This document shows positions 52,466-60,379 of a stretch of DNA of 64,000 nt, one piece after another (the first letter of the stretch is position 1; every line of letters starts with the position of its first letter). Where the stretch lies: contig CP126125.1 in the NCBI GenBank assembly GCA_030123525.1, forward strand, positions 2,294,001 through 2,358,000, read 5' to 3'. Under the pieces are notes generated by a model. The model was not told the origin of the DNA. It ran no database searches and saw only the letters and a program-made list of their open reading frames with translations. This DNA is from ELB16-189 sp018266435 (GTDB lineage: Bacteria > Bacteroidota > Bacteroidia > Cytophagales > Cyclobacteriaceae). The translations under genes and the position numbers were made by a program.

Positions 52466-52466
52466 G
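52459..52466 (+). promoter_or_regulatory. -7 box (TACTTTTG) overlapping the terminator, for yfiR-like gene 1
   Basis: A full TAnnTTTG match made from the last bases of the terminator stem and its T-run, 31 bp before the ATG at 52498. Confidence 0.5.
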
Positions 52467-52497
52467 TATCATTAAATAACACAAACGGAAAATAATT

Positions 52498-53013
52498 ATG
52501 AAAAAGGTAAAAGTTTTAGTTTTAGGTATCATGATGAGTTCGTTCTTCGCCAGCCAGGCTCAAGAGCGTCCCATGCATGAAGTGTATTCGATGATGGTGT
52601 TCAACTTTGTGAAGTATGTGCAGTGGCCCGCAGGAGATAACAGCCAGGAGTTTGTTATTGGTGTGATTGGCAACAGTGAGATCTACAACACATTAAACAC
52701 TTGGTACGGTGGCAAATCAAAAGGCGCTAAAAAATATGTGATTAAGAAATTTGCCAGCGCCAGCGAGGTAACGGATTGCCAGGTAGTATTCATTGACCGT
52801 AGCAAGAGCGGTGAGTTTGAGGCAGTCAATACAAAAGTAAAAGGCAAAGGCACGTTAATAGTAACTGACCGCAATGGGTTAGGCACAAAGGGGAGTTGCA
52901 TCAATTTTAAAACTGTGGATGAAAAACTGCGTTTTGAATTAAATCAGCAAGCTATTGAGGCTTCAAACCTTAAGGTTTCCAGCGCACTTACCAGTATGGC
53001 AATATTAATTTAA
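52498..53013 (+). CDS. YfiR-family (DUF4154) periplasmic protein, copy 1
   Basis: A 171-residue protein with a signal peptide (ending FASQAQ). MHEVYSMMVFNFVKYVQWP is the DUF4154 start; TDCQVVFIDRS and GTKGSCINFKTVDEKLRFELN are the conserved middle and end, with two cysteines that may form a disulfide. Pseudomonas YfiR is a periplasmic inhibitor of the diguanylate cyclase YfiN. No cyclase is near here. It is separated from copy 2 by its own terminator, so the two are independently transcribed. Confidence 0.88.
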   Translation: MKKVKVLVLGIMMSSFFASQAQERPMHEVYSMMVFNFVKYVQWPAGDNSQEFVIGVIGNSEIYNTLNTWYGGKSKGAKKYVIKKFASASEVTDCQVVFIDRSKSGEFEAVNTKVKGKGTLIVTDRNGLGTKGSCINFKTVDEKLRFELNQQAIEASNLKVSSALTSMAILI

Positions 53014-53026
53014 TTGGGTTTGTTTG

Positions 53027-53070
53027 TGTGAAAGAAGGCCCTGGGTAAAACCGGGGTTTTCGTTTTCACA
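53027..53070 (+). terminator. Hairpin terminator after yfiR-like gene 1
   Basis: Outer stem TGTGAAA / TTTCACA and inner stem CCCTGG / CCGGGG (one wobble), joined through short internal loops. A T-rich stretch is within the descending arm (GGGGTTTTCGTTTTC). Probably a terminator; no clean T-run follows the outer stem. Confidence 0.6.
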
Positions 53071-53108
53071 AAAGATTTCACCTATTTTGAACTACAAATA
53101 TTTTTAAT

Positions 53109-53621
53109 ATGAAAAAGATAACGATTGTAGTATTGATTTGTGGATTGTTTTCAATAAACCTTCAGGCTCAGACGGAAAAGCCCATGCACGAAATCCACGC
53201 AGCCATGATCTATAATTTTTTGAAGTACATTCAATGGCCTGATGACGGGGGAACCGAGTTTGTAGTGGGCGTGCTTGGAGAAGATAACGTTTTCAACACC
53301 CTAAAAAGTTACTATGACGGCAAGCCCAAAGGATCAAAAAAATATGCCATCAAAAAGTTGTCTGATATTTCTGAAGCTTCAACCTGCGCAGTAGTGTACA
53401 TTGGCAAAAACCGAAGCAAAGATTTTGAGAATGTAAAAAATGCAATCAGCGGCAAATCCATCCTGACTATTACCGATAGTTTTAACCTTGGTAAAAAAGG
53501 AAGCTGCATTAATTTTAAAGTAATTGATGAAAAACTGAAATTTGAAATTAACCAGGCCTCCATGAGCAGCGCTAACTTAAAAGTGGCGGGGCAATTGGCC
53601 AGCATGGCTATTTTAATTTAG
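53109..53621 (+). CDS. YfiR-family (DUF4154) periplasmic protein, copy 2
   Basis: A 170-residue paralogue of the upstream copy. Signal peptide to LQAQ, then MHEIHAAMIYNFLKYIQWP, STCAVVYIGKNRSKDF, KGSCINFKVIDEKLKFEIN and the same two cysteines. Both copies end nearly alike (ASMAILI / TSMAILI). The duplication looks old, as the residues differ throughout. It lies 79 bp before the histidine kinase gene. Confidence 0.88.
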   Translation: MKKITIVVLICGLFSINLQAQTEKPMHEIHAAMIYNFLKYIQWPDDGGTEFVVGVLGEDNVFNTLKSYYDGKPKGSKKYAIKKLSDISEASTCAVVYIGKNRSKDFENVKNAISGKSILTITDSFNLGKKGSCINFKVIDEKLKFEINQASMSSANLKVAGQLASMAILI

Positions 53622-53700
53622 TTAGTTTATAACCTTAATAATTTCACACTAAACTTATTTTTATCGATCTGATTTTATCTAAATAGTTAGCTCTACTTAA

Positions 53701-54786
53701 ATGATAAAATCAGGCTGGTTTCTGCTAGAACTTTTTGCAGACTCAAAAACAATTGTGCTGATCACAGATGATCAGTTCAACATTCGCTATTCTTCAACTA
53801 CCTCAGAGTCAATTTTGGGCTACCCATCGGTAGGAATTTTAGGTAAAAATATATTTGATTTTGTTCCGCCTGCCAACCGAAAAACATGGAGAAACTCACT
53901 GCTGAAAGCAGGTAGTAATAAAAATGCCAGTATAGAGATTGACTCAAATCTTGGCAAAAAAATTTCTTTTAATGTTTCAGTGACCAATAAAATTGGCGAT
54001 GAAGAAATTCAGGGGCTGGTGATCTTGCTACACGATGTAACCGATCAGAAACAGAAATACTCAGAACTTAAAAAGAAAAACGACCACCTGGAGCAATTTA
54101 TCTACAAAGCCTTTCATGATTTACGAAGCCCGGTTCACTCGGCCATCGGGTTGTTGGGTTTGCTCAAAAATGCCAACGAAACCGAGCAAAAAAATTACCT
54201 GCATAAAGCTGAAAAAAAATTATTGAAGTTAGAAAACTTGATCAATGATGTGTGCAAGTTTTACCAAGTTGATAAAATGGCAGTTTTGCTTCAGTCGGTA
54301 GACATTAAAAACCTGATTGATGAAGAAATTGAATTGATAAAAGATATTAACAGACCGGTTTGTTTTCAACTTGACTTTAAAACCAGCGCACCGCTTTTTT
54401 CTGATGCATTCAGGCTAAAGACCATTGTGGGAAACCTGATTTCTAATGCAGTAAAATATTCTGACCTAAAAAAAGAAAAATCACTTATTAAGATTAATAC
54501 TGAGGTTACTGAAGACCAACTAATAATTTCTATTGCTGATAACGGAATTGGGATTAGTAAAGACAGCATCGGCCAAATTTTTAACCTGTTTTACCGTGCC
54601 ACCTCCAGTTCGTCAGGAAGTGGGCTGGGGCTTTATATTGTAAAAGATACCATCGAAAGGTTAGGGGGCACCATCAATGTAAAATCGCAGGCAGGTGTTG
54701 GCACCGAATTCATTGTAACATTACCCAACCAGCAAACTCAGGCTGCAGAAGTAAGGCCTGTGTTAGATACTGTAATTAGTTGTTGA
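53701..54786 (+). CDS. PAS-domain sensor histidine kinase, soluble
   Basis: A 361-residue kinase with no transmembrane helix or signal. A PAS domain (ITDDQFNIRYSSTTSESILGYPS, residues about 18-120) is followed by a coiled-coil-like linker and the H-box AFHDLRSPVHSAIGLLGLL (phospho-acceptor His at about 141). The ATPase part has LKTIVGNLISNAVKYS (N), IADNGIGIS (G1) and SGSGLGLYIVKDTIERLGG (G2). No receiver is fused and no regulator gene is adjacent. It follows the two YfiR-like genes in the same direction. Confidence 0.93.
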   Translation: MIKSGWFLLELFADSKTIVLITDDQFNIRYSSTTSESILGYPSVGILGKNIFDFVPPANRKTWRNSLLKAGSNKNASIEIDSNLGKKISFNVSVTNKIGDEEIQGLVILLHDVTDQKQKYSELKKKNDHLEQFIYKAFHDLRSPVHSAIGLLGLLKNANETEQKNYLHKAEKKLLKLENLINDVCKFYQVDKMAVLLQSVDIKNLIDEEIELIKDINRPVCFQLDFKTSAPLFSDAFRLKTIVGNLISNAVKYSDLKKEKSLIKINTEVTEDQLIISIADNGIGISKDSIGQIFNLFYRATSSSSGSGLGLYIVKDTIERLGGTINVKSQAGVGTEFIVTLPNQQTQAAEVRPVLDTVISC

Positions 54787-54843
54787 GCAGAATGCGTTTT
54801 TTTCGCTGCTAAATTTTTACGCCAGAGAGTTTTTAATCATCGG

Positions 54844-56073
54844 TTAAAGTCTTGCCTGGATACCTACTGACCGCACATCATCCCAAAAAGCCGGATAGGA
54901 TTTGTTCACTACATCAGGTGATTGAATTGTTATATCTGTTAGTGTTGCCCACGGAGCAAAGCCCATAGCCATGCGGTGGTCGTGGTAGGTTTCAACCGGT
55001 GAATTTAAACTTGAGATTTTGCCCGGTACTAATTTCCACAGGCCGGGTTGGGGTTCAGTTAACTCTGAACCAATTTTTTTTAATTCATTTTGCAGAGCGG
55101 CAATGCGGTCAGTTTCTTTTATCCGAAGGCTCTCCAATCCAGTAAAGTTGCCCGTAATTCCCTTGGCGGCACAAACCGGAAGAACGGTTTGTGCCAAGTC
55201 AGGACAATGGGTAAAATTCCACTCCAGATGACCGGCATTTTTTATTTTAATCAGTTCAATAGAATTGCCTCTGAATTTTCCGTGTACACCTATTTTTTCC
55301 ATCAGTTCAACGATCACCCGATCGCCTTGCAGTGATTTTTCTGTAACATTTGGCAGAACGATTTGAGCTTCGGTAGCCAAGGCAACAAAGGCAAACCAAT
55401 AGCTGGCAGCTGACCAGTCAGCTTCTACAATCAGGCTGGCTGTCTTATAACTAATGGGCTTGATGGAAATATGTTGTTTTTTTAAATCAAGAGTTACGTC
55501 AGCACCAAATTCCCTCATCAGTGCGGCAGTCATTTCAATATAGGGAATACTCGCCAGATGGCCGGTAAGTTTGATTGTTAAGCCTTTGGGCAGGGTAGGT
55601 GCTACCATCATCAAAGCTGAGATATATTGGCTGCTTACATGGCCTGGCATTTCAATCAGGTATTCTTTTTGAATGGAAAAACCTTTTATTTCGATGGGGG
55701 GGTAACCTGATATGGCCTGGTATTCAATGATGGCTCCTATTTTTCGCAAGGCTTCTACCAGCAAGCCTATGGGGCGCTGCTTCATGCGATCAGTGCCGGT
55801 CAAGATCTTTTGTTGGTTGGTAATAGCAAAGTAGGCTGTAAGAAAACGCATGGTAGTGCCTGCATCCATCACATCAATAGTTTTTTCAGGGCTGTTCACC
55901 AGGGCCTGCATCAACTTTGTATCACGAGCGGCCGATAAGTTGCGAACTATTGATCGGTTGCCAGTCAAAGCATTGATAAGCAGTGCCCGGTTGCTGATGC
56001 TCTTAGAGGATGGCAACCCATGAGGCGCACCTTTCAGAGTAGGGCTATGTGTTAATATGACGGATGAATCCAC
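54844..56073 (-). CDS. aroA: 3-phosphoshikimate 1-carboxyvinyltransferase (EPSP synthase)
   Basis: A 409-residue shikimate-pathway enzyme (phosphoenolpyruvate plus shikimate-3-phosphate to EPSP). LPSSKSISNRALLINAL carries the substrate Lys/Arg, DAGTTMRFLTAY and SSQYISALMMV follow, the catalytic Asp/Glu lies in the LRIKETDRIAALQNEL region, and YHDHRMAMGFAPWA closes the second domain. It is slightly shorter than E. coli AroA (427). It lies near aroB, both on the minus strand, separated by the small YtxH-like gene on the other strand. Confidence 0.95.
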   Translation of the reverse strand: MDSSVILTHSPTLKGAPHGLPSSKSISNRALLINALTGNRSIVRNLSAARDTKLMQALVNSPEKTIDVMDAGTTMRFLTAYFAITNQQKILTGTDRMKQRPIGLLVEALRKIGAIIEYQAISGYPPIEIKGFSIQKEYLIEMPGHVSSQYISALMMVAPTLPKGLTIKLTGHLASIPYIEMTAALMREFGADVTLDLKKQHISIKPISYKTASLIVEADWSAASYWFAFVALATEAQIVLPNVTEKSLQGDRVIVELMEKIGVHGKFRGNSIELIKIKNAGHLEWNFTHCPDLAQTVLPVCAAKGITGNFTGLESLRIKETDRIAALQNELKKIGSELTEPQPGLWKLVPGKISSLNSPVETYHDHRMAMGFAPWATLTDITIQSPDVVNKSYPAFWDDVRSVGIQARL

Positions 56074-56160
56074 GACAAAAAATTTTTTCGAAAATAATTT
56101 TTTTGAACTGTTTTTTCGGTAACATGAAACTATTTATTTTGAAATCAAGTTGAAGCAGGT

Positions 56161-56346
56161 ATGAACACAAACAAAAAAATAGCGATTGGATTAGGCTTGG
56201 CCGGAGGGGCCTTACTGGCTGCTTGGTTACTGACGGGAGACCGTAAAAAGAAAACCAAAGAATTTGTAACCAAAGGTGCCGACCGGATTAAAAAAGCCCT
56301 GACCAACAAGGTAGAATCTGAAGACCAAGACGTGAACTACGTTTAG
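56161..56346 (+). CDS. Small YtxH-like membrane protein
   Basis: A 61-residue protein. IAIGLGLAGGALLAAWLLTG is one transmembrane helix near the N-terminus (residues 7-26). A basic amphipathic tail (DRKKKTKEFVTKGADRIKKAL) follows. The layout is like YtxH-type envelope-stress proteins, but short. The 3' end overlaps the aroB stop by 4 bp on the opposite strand. A near -7 box lies upstream. Credible because of the sensible composition and the ATG at the intergenic end. Confidence 0.7.
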   Translation: MNTNKKIAIGLGLAGGALLAAWLLTGDRKKKTKEFVTKGADRIKKALTNKVESEDQDVNYV

Positions 56347-57365
56347 AGAGACTGGTAATAATTAAATGATTCCAATATCTCTTCGCGGCTGACTTTCACA
56401 TCCCATTGGGCTTTGCCAATTCCATCGGGTAAGGCCAAGCGTATTTCATGTCCGCGGTTTTTCTTGTCCTGAAGCATGCGTTCAATAATCTCGCCAGCAT
56501 CCCAGTGATCTGTCACTTTTTGAAAAATCGAGAGAATAAAAACTGAAATTTCCTTGAGTTCATCTGAAGAAATCATTTTTTTATGATGTGCAAGGTATGA
56601 TTCCATGATCATGCCTTGGGCTATGGCCTCACCATGAAAGAGGCGGTTTTCTTTGCTTAAGAAAAAGCTTTCCAAAGCATGGCCAACGGTATGACCAAAG
56701 TTGAGAATTTTACGAAGCCCGGTTTCTTTCGGGTCTTTTTCGGTTACTGATTTTTTAAATTCTACAGAGTGCTTCACCAATGTTTCCCAGTCTTGTTCGA
56801 GGAGTTTTTTGGTCTTTATTTTTTGCCACATTGCTTTATCGCTGATCAGGCAATGCTTAATTATTTCGGCAAACCCACTGCGCAGTTCGCGTTCAGGCAG
56901 GGTTTTTAAAAACGGCACATGTATGAGGGTGGCTCTGGGGTTGCAGAAAATGCCAATGTGGTTTTTGAAGTTCATAAAATCAACTCCCAGTTTGCCGCCT
57001 ATGCTGGCATCTACCTGAGACAGAAGGGTAGTGGGCACCAGAATAAAATCAATTCCCCGCTTAAAGGTAGCCGCACAAAATCCACCCATATCGCCCAACA
57101 CACCACCGCCCAACACAACCACGAGCGAGTGTCGGTCAAAATTCAATGTGGTCAGCTTTTGCCAGATAAACTCACAGGTAGAAATGGTTTTGTGTTCTTC
57201 TCCGGCCGGCACTGTGATCAAGTCGTGCGCGGGCAATATCTTTTTAATAAGCGGGTAGCAGTACAGCGTGGTGTGTGAATCAGCGAGTACGGCAATTTGA
57301 GTATAGCCCGTGAGGCTGCTCAGTACAGGGGGGAGTTCAAAGGCTACAGGCGAAAGTGCGTTCAT
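56343..57365 (-). CDS. aroB: 3-dehydroquinate synthase
   Basis: A 340-residue NAD- and zinc-dependent enzyme making dehydroquinate from DAHP. The glycine-rich VLGGGVLGDMGGFCAATFKRG, VPTTLLSQVDASIGGKLGVDF, GFAEIIKHCLI and LNFGHTVGHALES motifs are typical. I chose the ATG at 57365 (MNALSPVAFELP). The frame extends nine codons upstream, across a -7 box. It is divergent from the proline dehydrogenase gene. Confidence 0.95.
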   Translation of the reverse strand: MNALSPVAFELPPVLSSLTGYTQIAVLADSHTTLYCYPLIKKILPAHDLITVPAGEEHKTISTCEFIWQKLTTLNFDRHSLVVVLGGGVLGDMGGFCAATFKRGIDFILVPTTLLSQVDASIGGKLGVDFMNFKNHIGIFCNPRATLIHVPFLKTLPERELRSGFAEIIKHCLISDKAMWQKIKTKKLLEQDWETLVKHSVEFKKSVTEKDPKETGLRKILNFGHTVGHALESFFLSKENRLFHGEAIAQGMIMESYLAHHKKMISSDELKEISVFILSIFQKVTDHWDAGEIIERMLQDKKNRGHEIRLALPDGIGKAQWDVKVSREEILESFNYYQSL

Positions 57366-57368
57366 GGC

Positions 57369-57376
57369 CAAATATA
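57369..57376 (-). promoter_or_regulatory. -7 box (TATATTTG, minus strand) abutting the aroB start
   Basis: The plus strand reads CAAATATA. The box ends 3 bp before the ATG at 57365, which implies a leaderless message if this is the real promoter. Confidence 0.45.
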
Positions 57377-57409
57377 CATTACTAATCATCACGAATGATG
57401 AACGTTAAG

Positions 57410-57417
57410 TATATTTG
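57410..57417 (+). promoter_or_regulatory. -7 box (TATATTTG) for the proline dehydrogenase
   Basis: A full TAnnTTTG match 21 bp before the ATG at 57439. It forms a divergent pair, with the same sequence, with the aroB box 33 bp away. Confidence 0.48.
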
Positions 57418-57438
57418 CCGGTCTAAAAAAAATGACCG

Positions 57439-58614
57439 ATGACGGAAATCCAATTCAACGATACTGAGGTTGCCTTTTCATATAAAACTGATGGCCAACT
57501 GAAAAAAGCTAATTTTGTTTTTACGTTAGTCAACAACCCCACGATATCGGCCATGGCCATAGGCTTGGTCAAAGCCAGTTTAGCACTAAAACTGCCCGTA
57601 AAGGGGTTGATACGTACCACGGTTTTTGAACATTTTTGCGGTGGAGAAACCATTGAAGCAAGTGAAAAAACCATACAACTGCTCTACAAACACCAGGTAG
57701 GCACCATACTTGATTTTGCTGTAGAGGGTGAAGAAAGCGAATCGGTATTTGATGCCACCACCCGCGAGATTATCCGCACCATTGAAAAAGCCAAAAATAA
57801 TCCGGCCATCCCGTTCAGCGTATTTAAGGTAACCGGTGTAGCTGCATTTGGTTTGTTAGAAAAAATACAAGCTAACGCAAAACTGACGGAAGAAGAAACC
57901 ATTGCCTGGAGCCACACTCAAAAAAGAGTGGACGAAATTTGCAAAAGTGCATTTGAAAATAACGTACGCTTGTTAATCGATGCCGAAGACAGTTGGATTC
58001 AAAACCCGATTGATGAGATGGTGTACGCGATGATGAAAAAATACAATAAAGAAAGAGCCATTGTATTCAATACTTACCAGATGTACCGGGCTGATATGCT
58101 GGAGAATCTGAAAAAAGCAATTCAAGAGGCTCAACAGCATAATTATTTCTTTGGAGCCAAACTGGTGCGCGGTGCATACATGGAAAAAGAAGCGGCTCGC
58201 GCGGCTGAAATGAATTACCCCAACCCTATTCATCACTCAAAGGAAGCTACCGATCAGGCGTTTAATGAGGGCCTTGCTTTTTGTCTTGAAAATATCAACC
58301 GTGTCTCTTTTATGTGTGGGTCACACAATGAGTACAGCAACCAGTACCTGGCTACACTCATGGAACAAAAAAAAATTTCAAGCAACGACCCGCGTGTTTG
58401 GTCAGCTCAGTTAAAGGGTATGAGCGATCATATCTCTTTTAACATGGCCAAAGCCGGATACAATGTGGCTAAGTACGTTCCCTATGGGCCGGTCGAAACC
58501 GTTATGCCCTATTTGTTGCGCAGGGCCGCAGAGAATACATCCGTAGCCGGGCAAAGCAGCCGTGAGTTGATGCTCATTCGAAAAGAACTGAAGCGCAGAA
58601 AAAATGGTAAGTGA
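57439..58614 (+). CDS. Proline dehydrogenase (monofunctional)
   Basis: A 391-residue flavoprotein that oxidises proline to pyrroline-5-carboxylate. NVRLLIDAEDSWIQ and FNTYQMYRAD line the barrel, KLVRGAYMEKEAARA binds FAD, SFMCGSHNEYSNQ follows, and YVPYGPVETVMPYLLRRAAENTS is the family C-terminus. No aldehyde dehydrogenase domain is fused, unlike E. coli PutA. The ATG at 57439 is used: an out-of-frame ATG lies at 57432. It ends 33 bp before lysS. Confidence 0.94.
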   Translation: MTEIQFNDTEVAFSYKTDGQLKKANFVFTLVNNPTISAMAIGLVKASLALKLPVKGLIRTTVFEHFCGGETIEASEKTIQLLYKHQVGTILDFAVEGEESESVFDATTREIIRTIEKAKNNPAIPFSVFKVTGVAAFGLLEKIQANAKLTEEETIAWSHTQKRVDEICKSAFENNVRLLIDAEDSWIQNPIDEMVYAMMKKYNKERAIVFNTYQMYRADMLENLKKAIQEAQQHNYFFGAKLVRGAYMEKEAARAAEMNYPNPIHHSKEATDQAFNEGLAFCLENINRVSFMCGSHNEYSNQYLATLMEQKKISSNDPRVWSAQLKGMSDHISFNMAKAGYNVAKYVPYGPVETVMPYLLRRAAENTSVAGQSSRELMLIRKELKRRKNGK

Positions 58615-58647
58615 TTTATTTTTTAGAACCATCCAAATTATAGTTAC

Positions 58648-60372
58648 ATGTTAAGCGAACAAGAAACCATTCGCAGGCAAAGTTTAGACGAGTTGACCCA
58701 GCTCGGCATTAATCCTTACCCGGCTCAGTTATTTGAAGTGAATATAACAGCCGAAAATTTTCATAAAGATTATTCTTTGCTCGAAGGCAAAGATTTATCC
58801 ATTGCCGGGCGCATCATGACACGCAGGGTAATGGGCAACGCTTCGTTTGCCGAATTGCAGGATGAAACCGGCCGCGTGCAAGTTTATTTCAGACGCGATG
58901 ATCTCTGCCCGGCAGAAGACAAAACGTTGTACAATACTGTTTTTAAAAAACTGCTTGATATAGGTGATATCATAGGAGTGAAAGGCTTTGCCTTCACCAC
59001 ACAATCCGGTGAAAAATCCATTCACGCCAAAAGTTTTGTGGTACTATCTAAATCATTGCGGCCATTGCCGATTGTAAAAGAAACGAAAGACGAGCAAGGC
59101 AACACGCACCAGCACGATGCTTTTACCGATCCTGAGCAACGCTACCGCATGCGCTACGTTGATCTGGTCGTGAATCCACACGTGCGTGAGGCTTTTGTTA
59201 AGCGCACCAAGCTGGTCAACTCCATGCGCGAGTACCTCAACCGGCAAGGTTATTTAGAGGTAGAGACTCCCATTCTTCAACCGTTGTATGGAGGTGCGGC
59301 CGCCAAGCCATTCAAAACTCATCACAACACGTTGGACATGACGCTTTACTTGCGCATCGCCAACGAACTTTACCTGAAGCGCTTGATTGTGGGCGGATTC
59401 AATGGTGTGTACGAATTTTCCAAGGACTTTCGCAACGAAGGTATGTCACGTTTTCACAACCCCGAGTTTACACAGGTAGAATTATATGTGGCGTACAAGG
59501 ATTATCAGTGGATGATGAATTTAGTGGAAGAAATGATTGAAAAAGTAGCCATAGATCTGCACGGATCAACTCAGGTGAAAGTAGGAGAGAACATCATAGA
59601 CTTCAAACGTCCGTGGAAACGGATGAGTATGTATGAAGCCATTCAGCATTTTACCGGCATTGATATTTCTGAAAAGAATGAGCAACAACTCCGCGACACG
59701 TGCCGTCAACTTCATGTACCGATGGATGAAACCATGGGTAAAGGAAAATTGATTGACCAAATTTTTGGCGAGAAGTGCGAACCAAATTTGATCCAGCCCA
59801 CATTCATTACTGATTACCCGCTCGAGATGTCGCCACTGGCTAAGAAGCACCGCAGCAAGCCCGGACTGGTAGAACGTTTTGAAGCGATTTGTAACCGCAA
59901 GGAAATGTGCAACGCATTTTCTGAGTTGAATGACCCGATTGACCAACGCAAACGGTTTGAAGAACAACTGGAACTGGGCAAACGCGGAGACGAAGAAGCC
60001 ATGACGTTAGATGAAGATTTTCTGCGGGCACTGGAATACGGCATGCCGCCCACTGCCGGGTTGGGTATTGGAATTGACCGGCTGAGTATGATCATGACCA
60101 ACTCACCGTCCATTCAAGATGTGATATTTTTTCCGCAGATGAAGTCAGAGAAAAAAGCAGACCATGATCCGGTAAAAGAATTTGGCGACTTAGGTATACG
60201 TGCTGAGTTGTTTCCAATTCTCGAAAAACTGGGTATTCGCTCGACTGAGCAGTTGAAAGGAATAAAACCGTCCAAGCTTTTCAACGACATTCCGGGTATG
60301 CGGAAAAAACTGAAACTGGATACTGTTCAAAACCCCACCCTTCAGGAAATTGAAAACTGGATGAAAGCTTAA
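58648..60372 (+). CDS. lysS: Lysine-tRNA ligase, class II
   Basis: A 574-residue class II enzyme charging tRNA-Lys. The N-terminal OB fold has IAGRIMTRRVMGNASFAELQ, motif 2 is YEFSKDFRNEGMSRFHNPEF and motif 3 is GLGIGIDRLSMIMT. After the catalytic domain, about 65 extra residues (FGDLGIRAELFPILEKLGIR onward) resemble a helix-hairpin-helix-like tail. I have seen such a tail in Bacteroidota LysS but its role is unknown to me. It is convergent with LptD, 7 bp apart. Confidence 0.96.
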   Translation: MLSEQETIRRQSLDELTQLGINPYPAQLFEVNITAENFHKDYSLLEGKDLSIAGRIMTRRVMGNASFAELQDETGRVQVYFRRDDLCPAEDKTLYNTVFKKLLDIGDIIGVKGFAFTTQSGEKSIHAKSFVVLSKSLRPLPIVKETKDEQGNTHQHDAFTDPEQRYRMRYVDLVVNPHVREAFVKRTKLVNSMREYLNRQGYLEVETPILQPLYGGAAAKPFKTHHNTLDMTLYLRIANELYLKRLIVGGFNGVYEFSKDFRNEGMSRFHNPEFTQVELYVAYKDYQWMMNLVEEMIEKVAIDLHGSTQVKVGENIIDFKRPWKRMSMYEAIQHFTGIDISEKNEQQLRDTCRQLHVPMDETMGKGKLIDQIFGEKCEPNLIQPTFITDYPLEMSPLAKKHRSKPGLVERFEAICNRKEMCNAFSELNDPIDQRKRFEEQLELGKRGDEEAMTLDEDFLRALEYGMPPTAGLGIGIDRLSMIMTNSPSIQDVIFFPQMKSEKKADHDPVKEFGDLGIRAELFPILEKLGIRSTEQLKGIKPSKLFNDIPGMRKKLKLDTVQNPTLQEIENWMKA

Positions 60373-60379
60373 GGCTTGG

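Noticed and set aside
54786..54843. Possible bidirectional terminator between the kinase and aroA (AGCAG...GCG/CGCTGCT)
   Set aside because: Stem is short and interrupted, and the T-run is within rather than after it; too weak to list.
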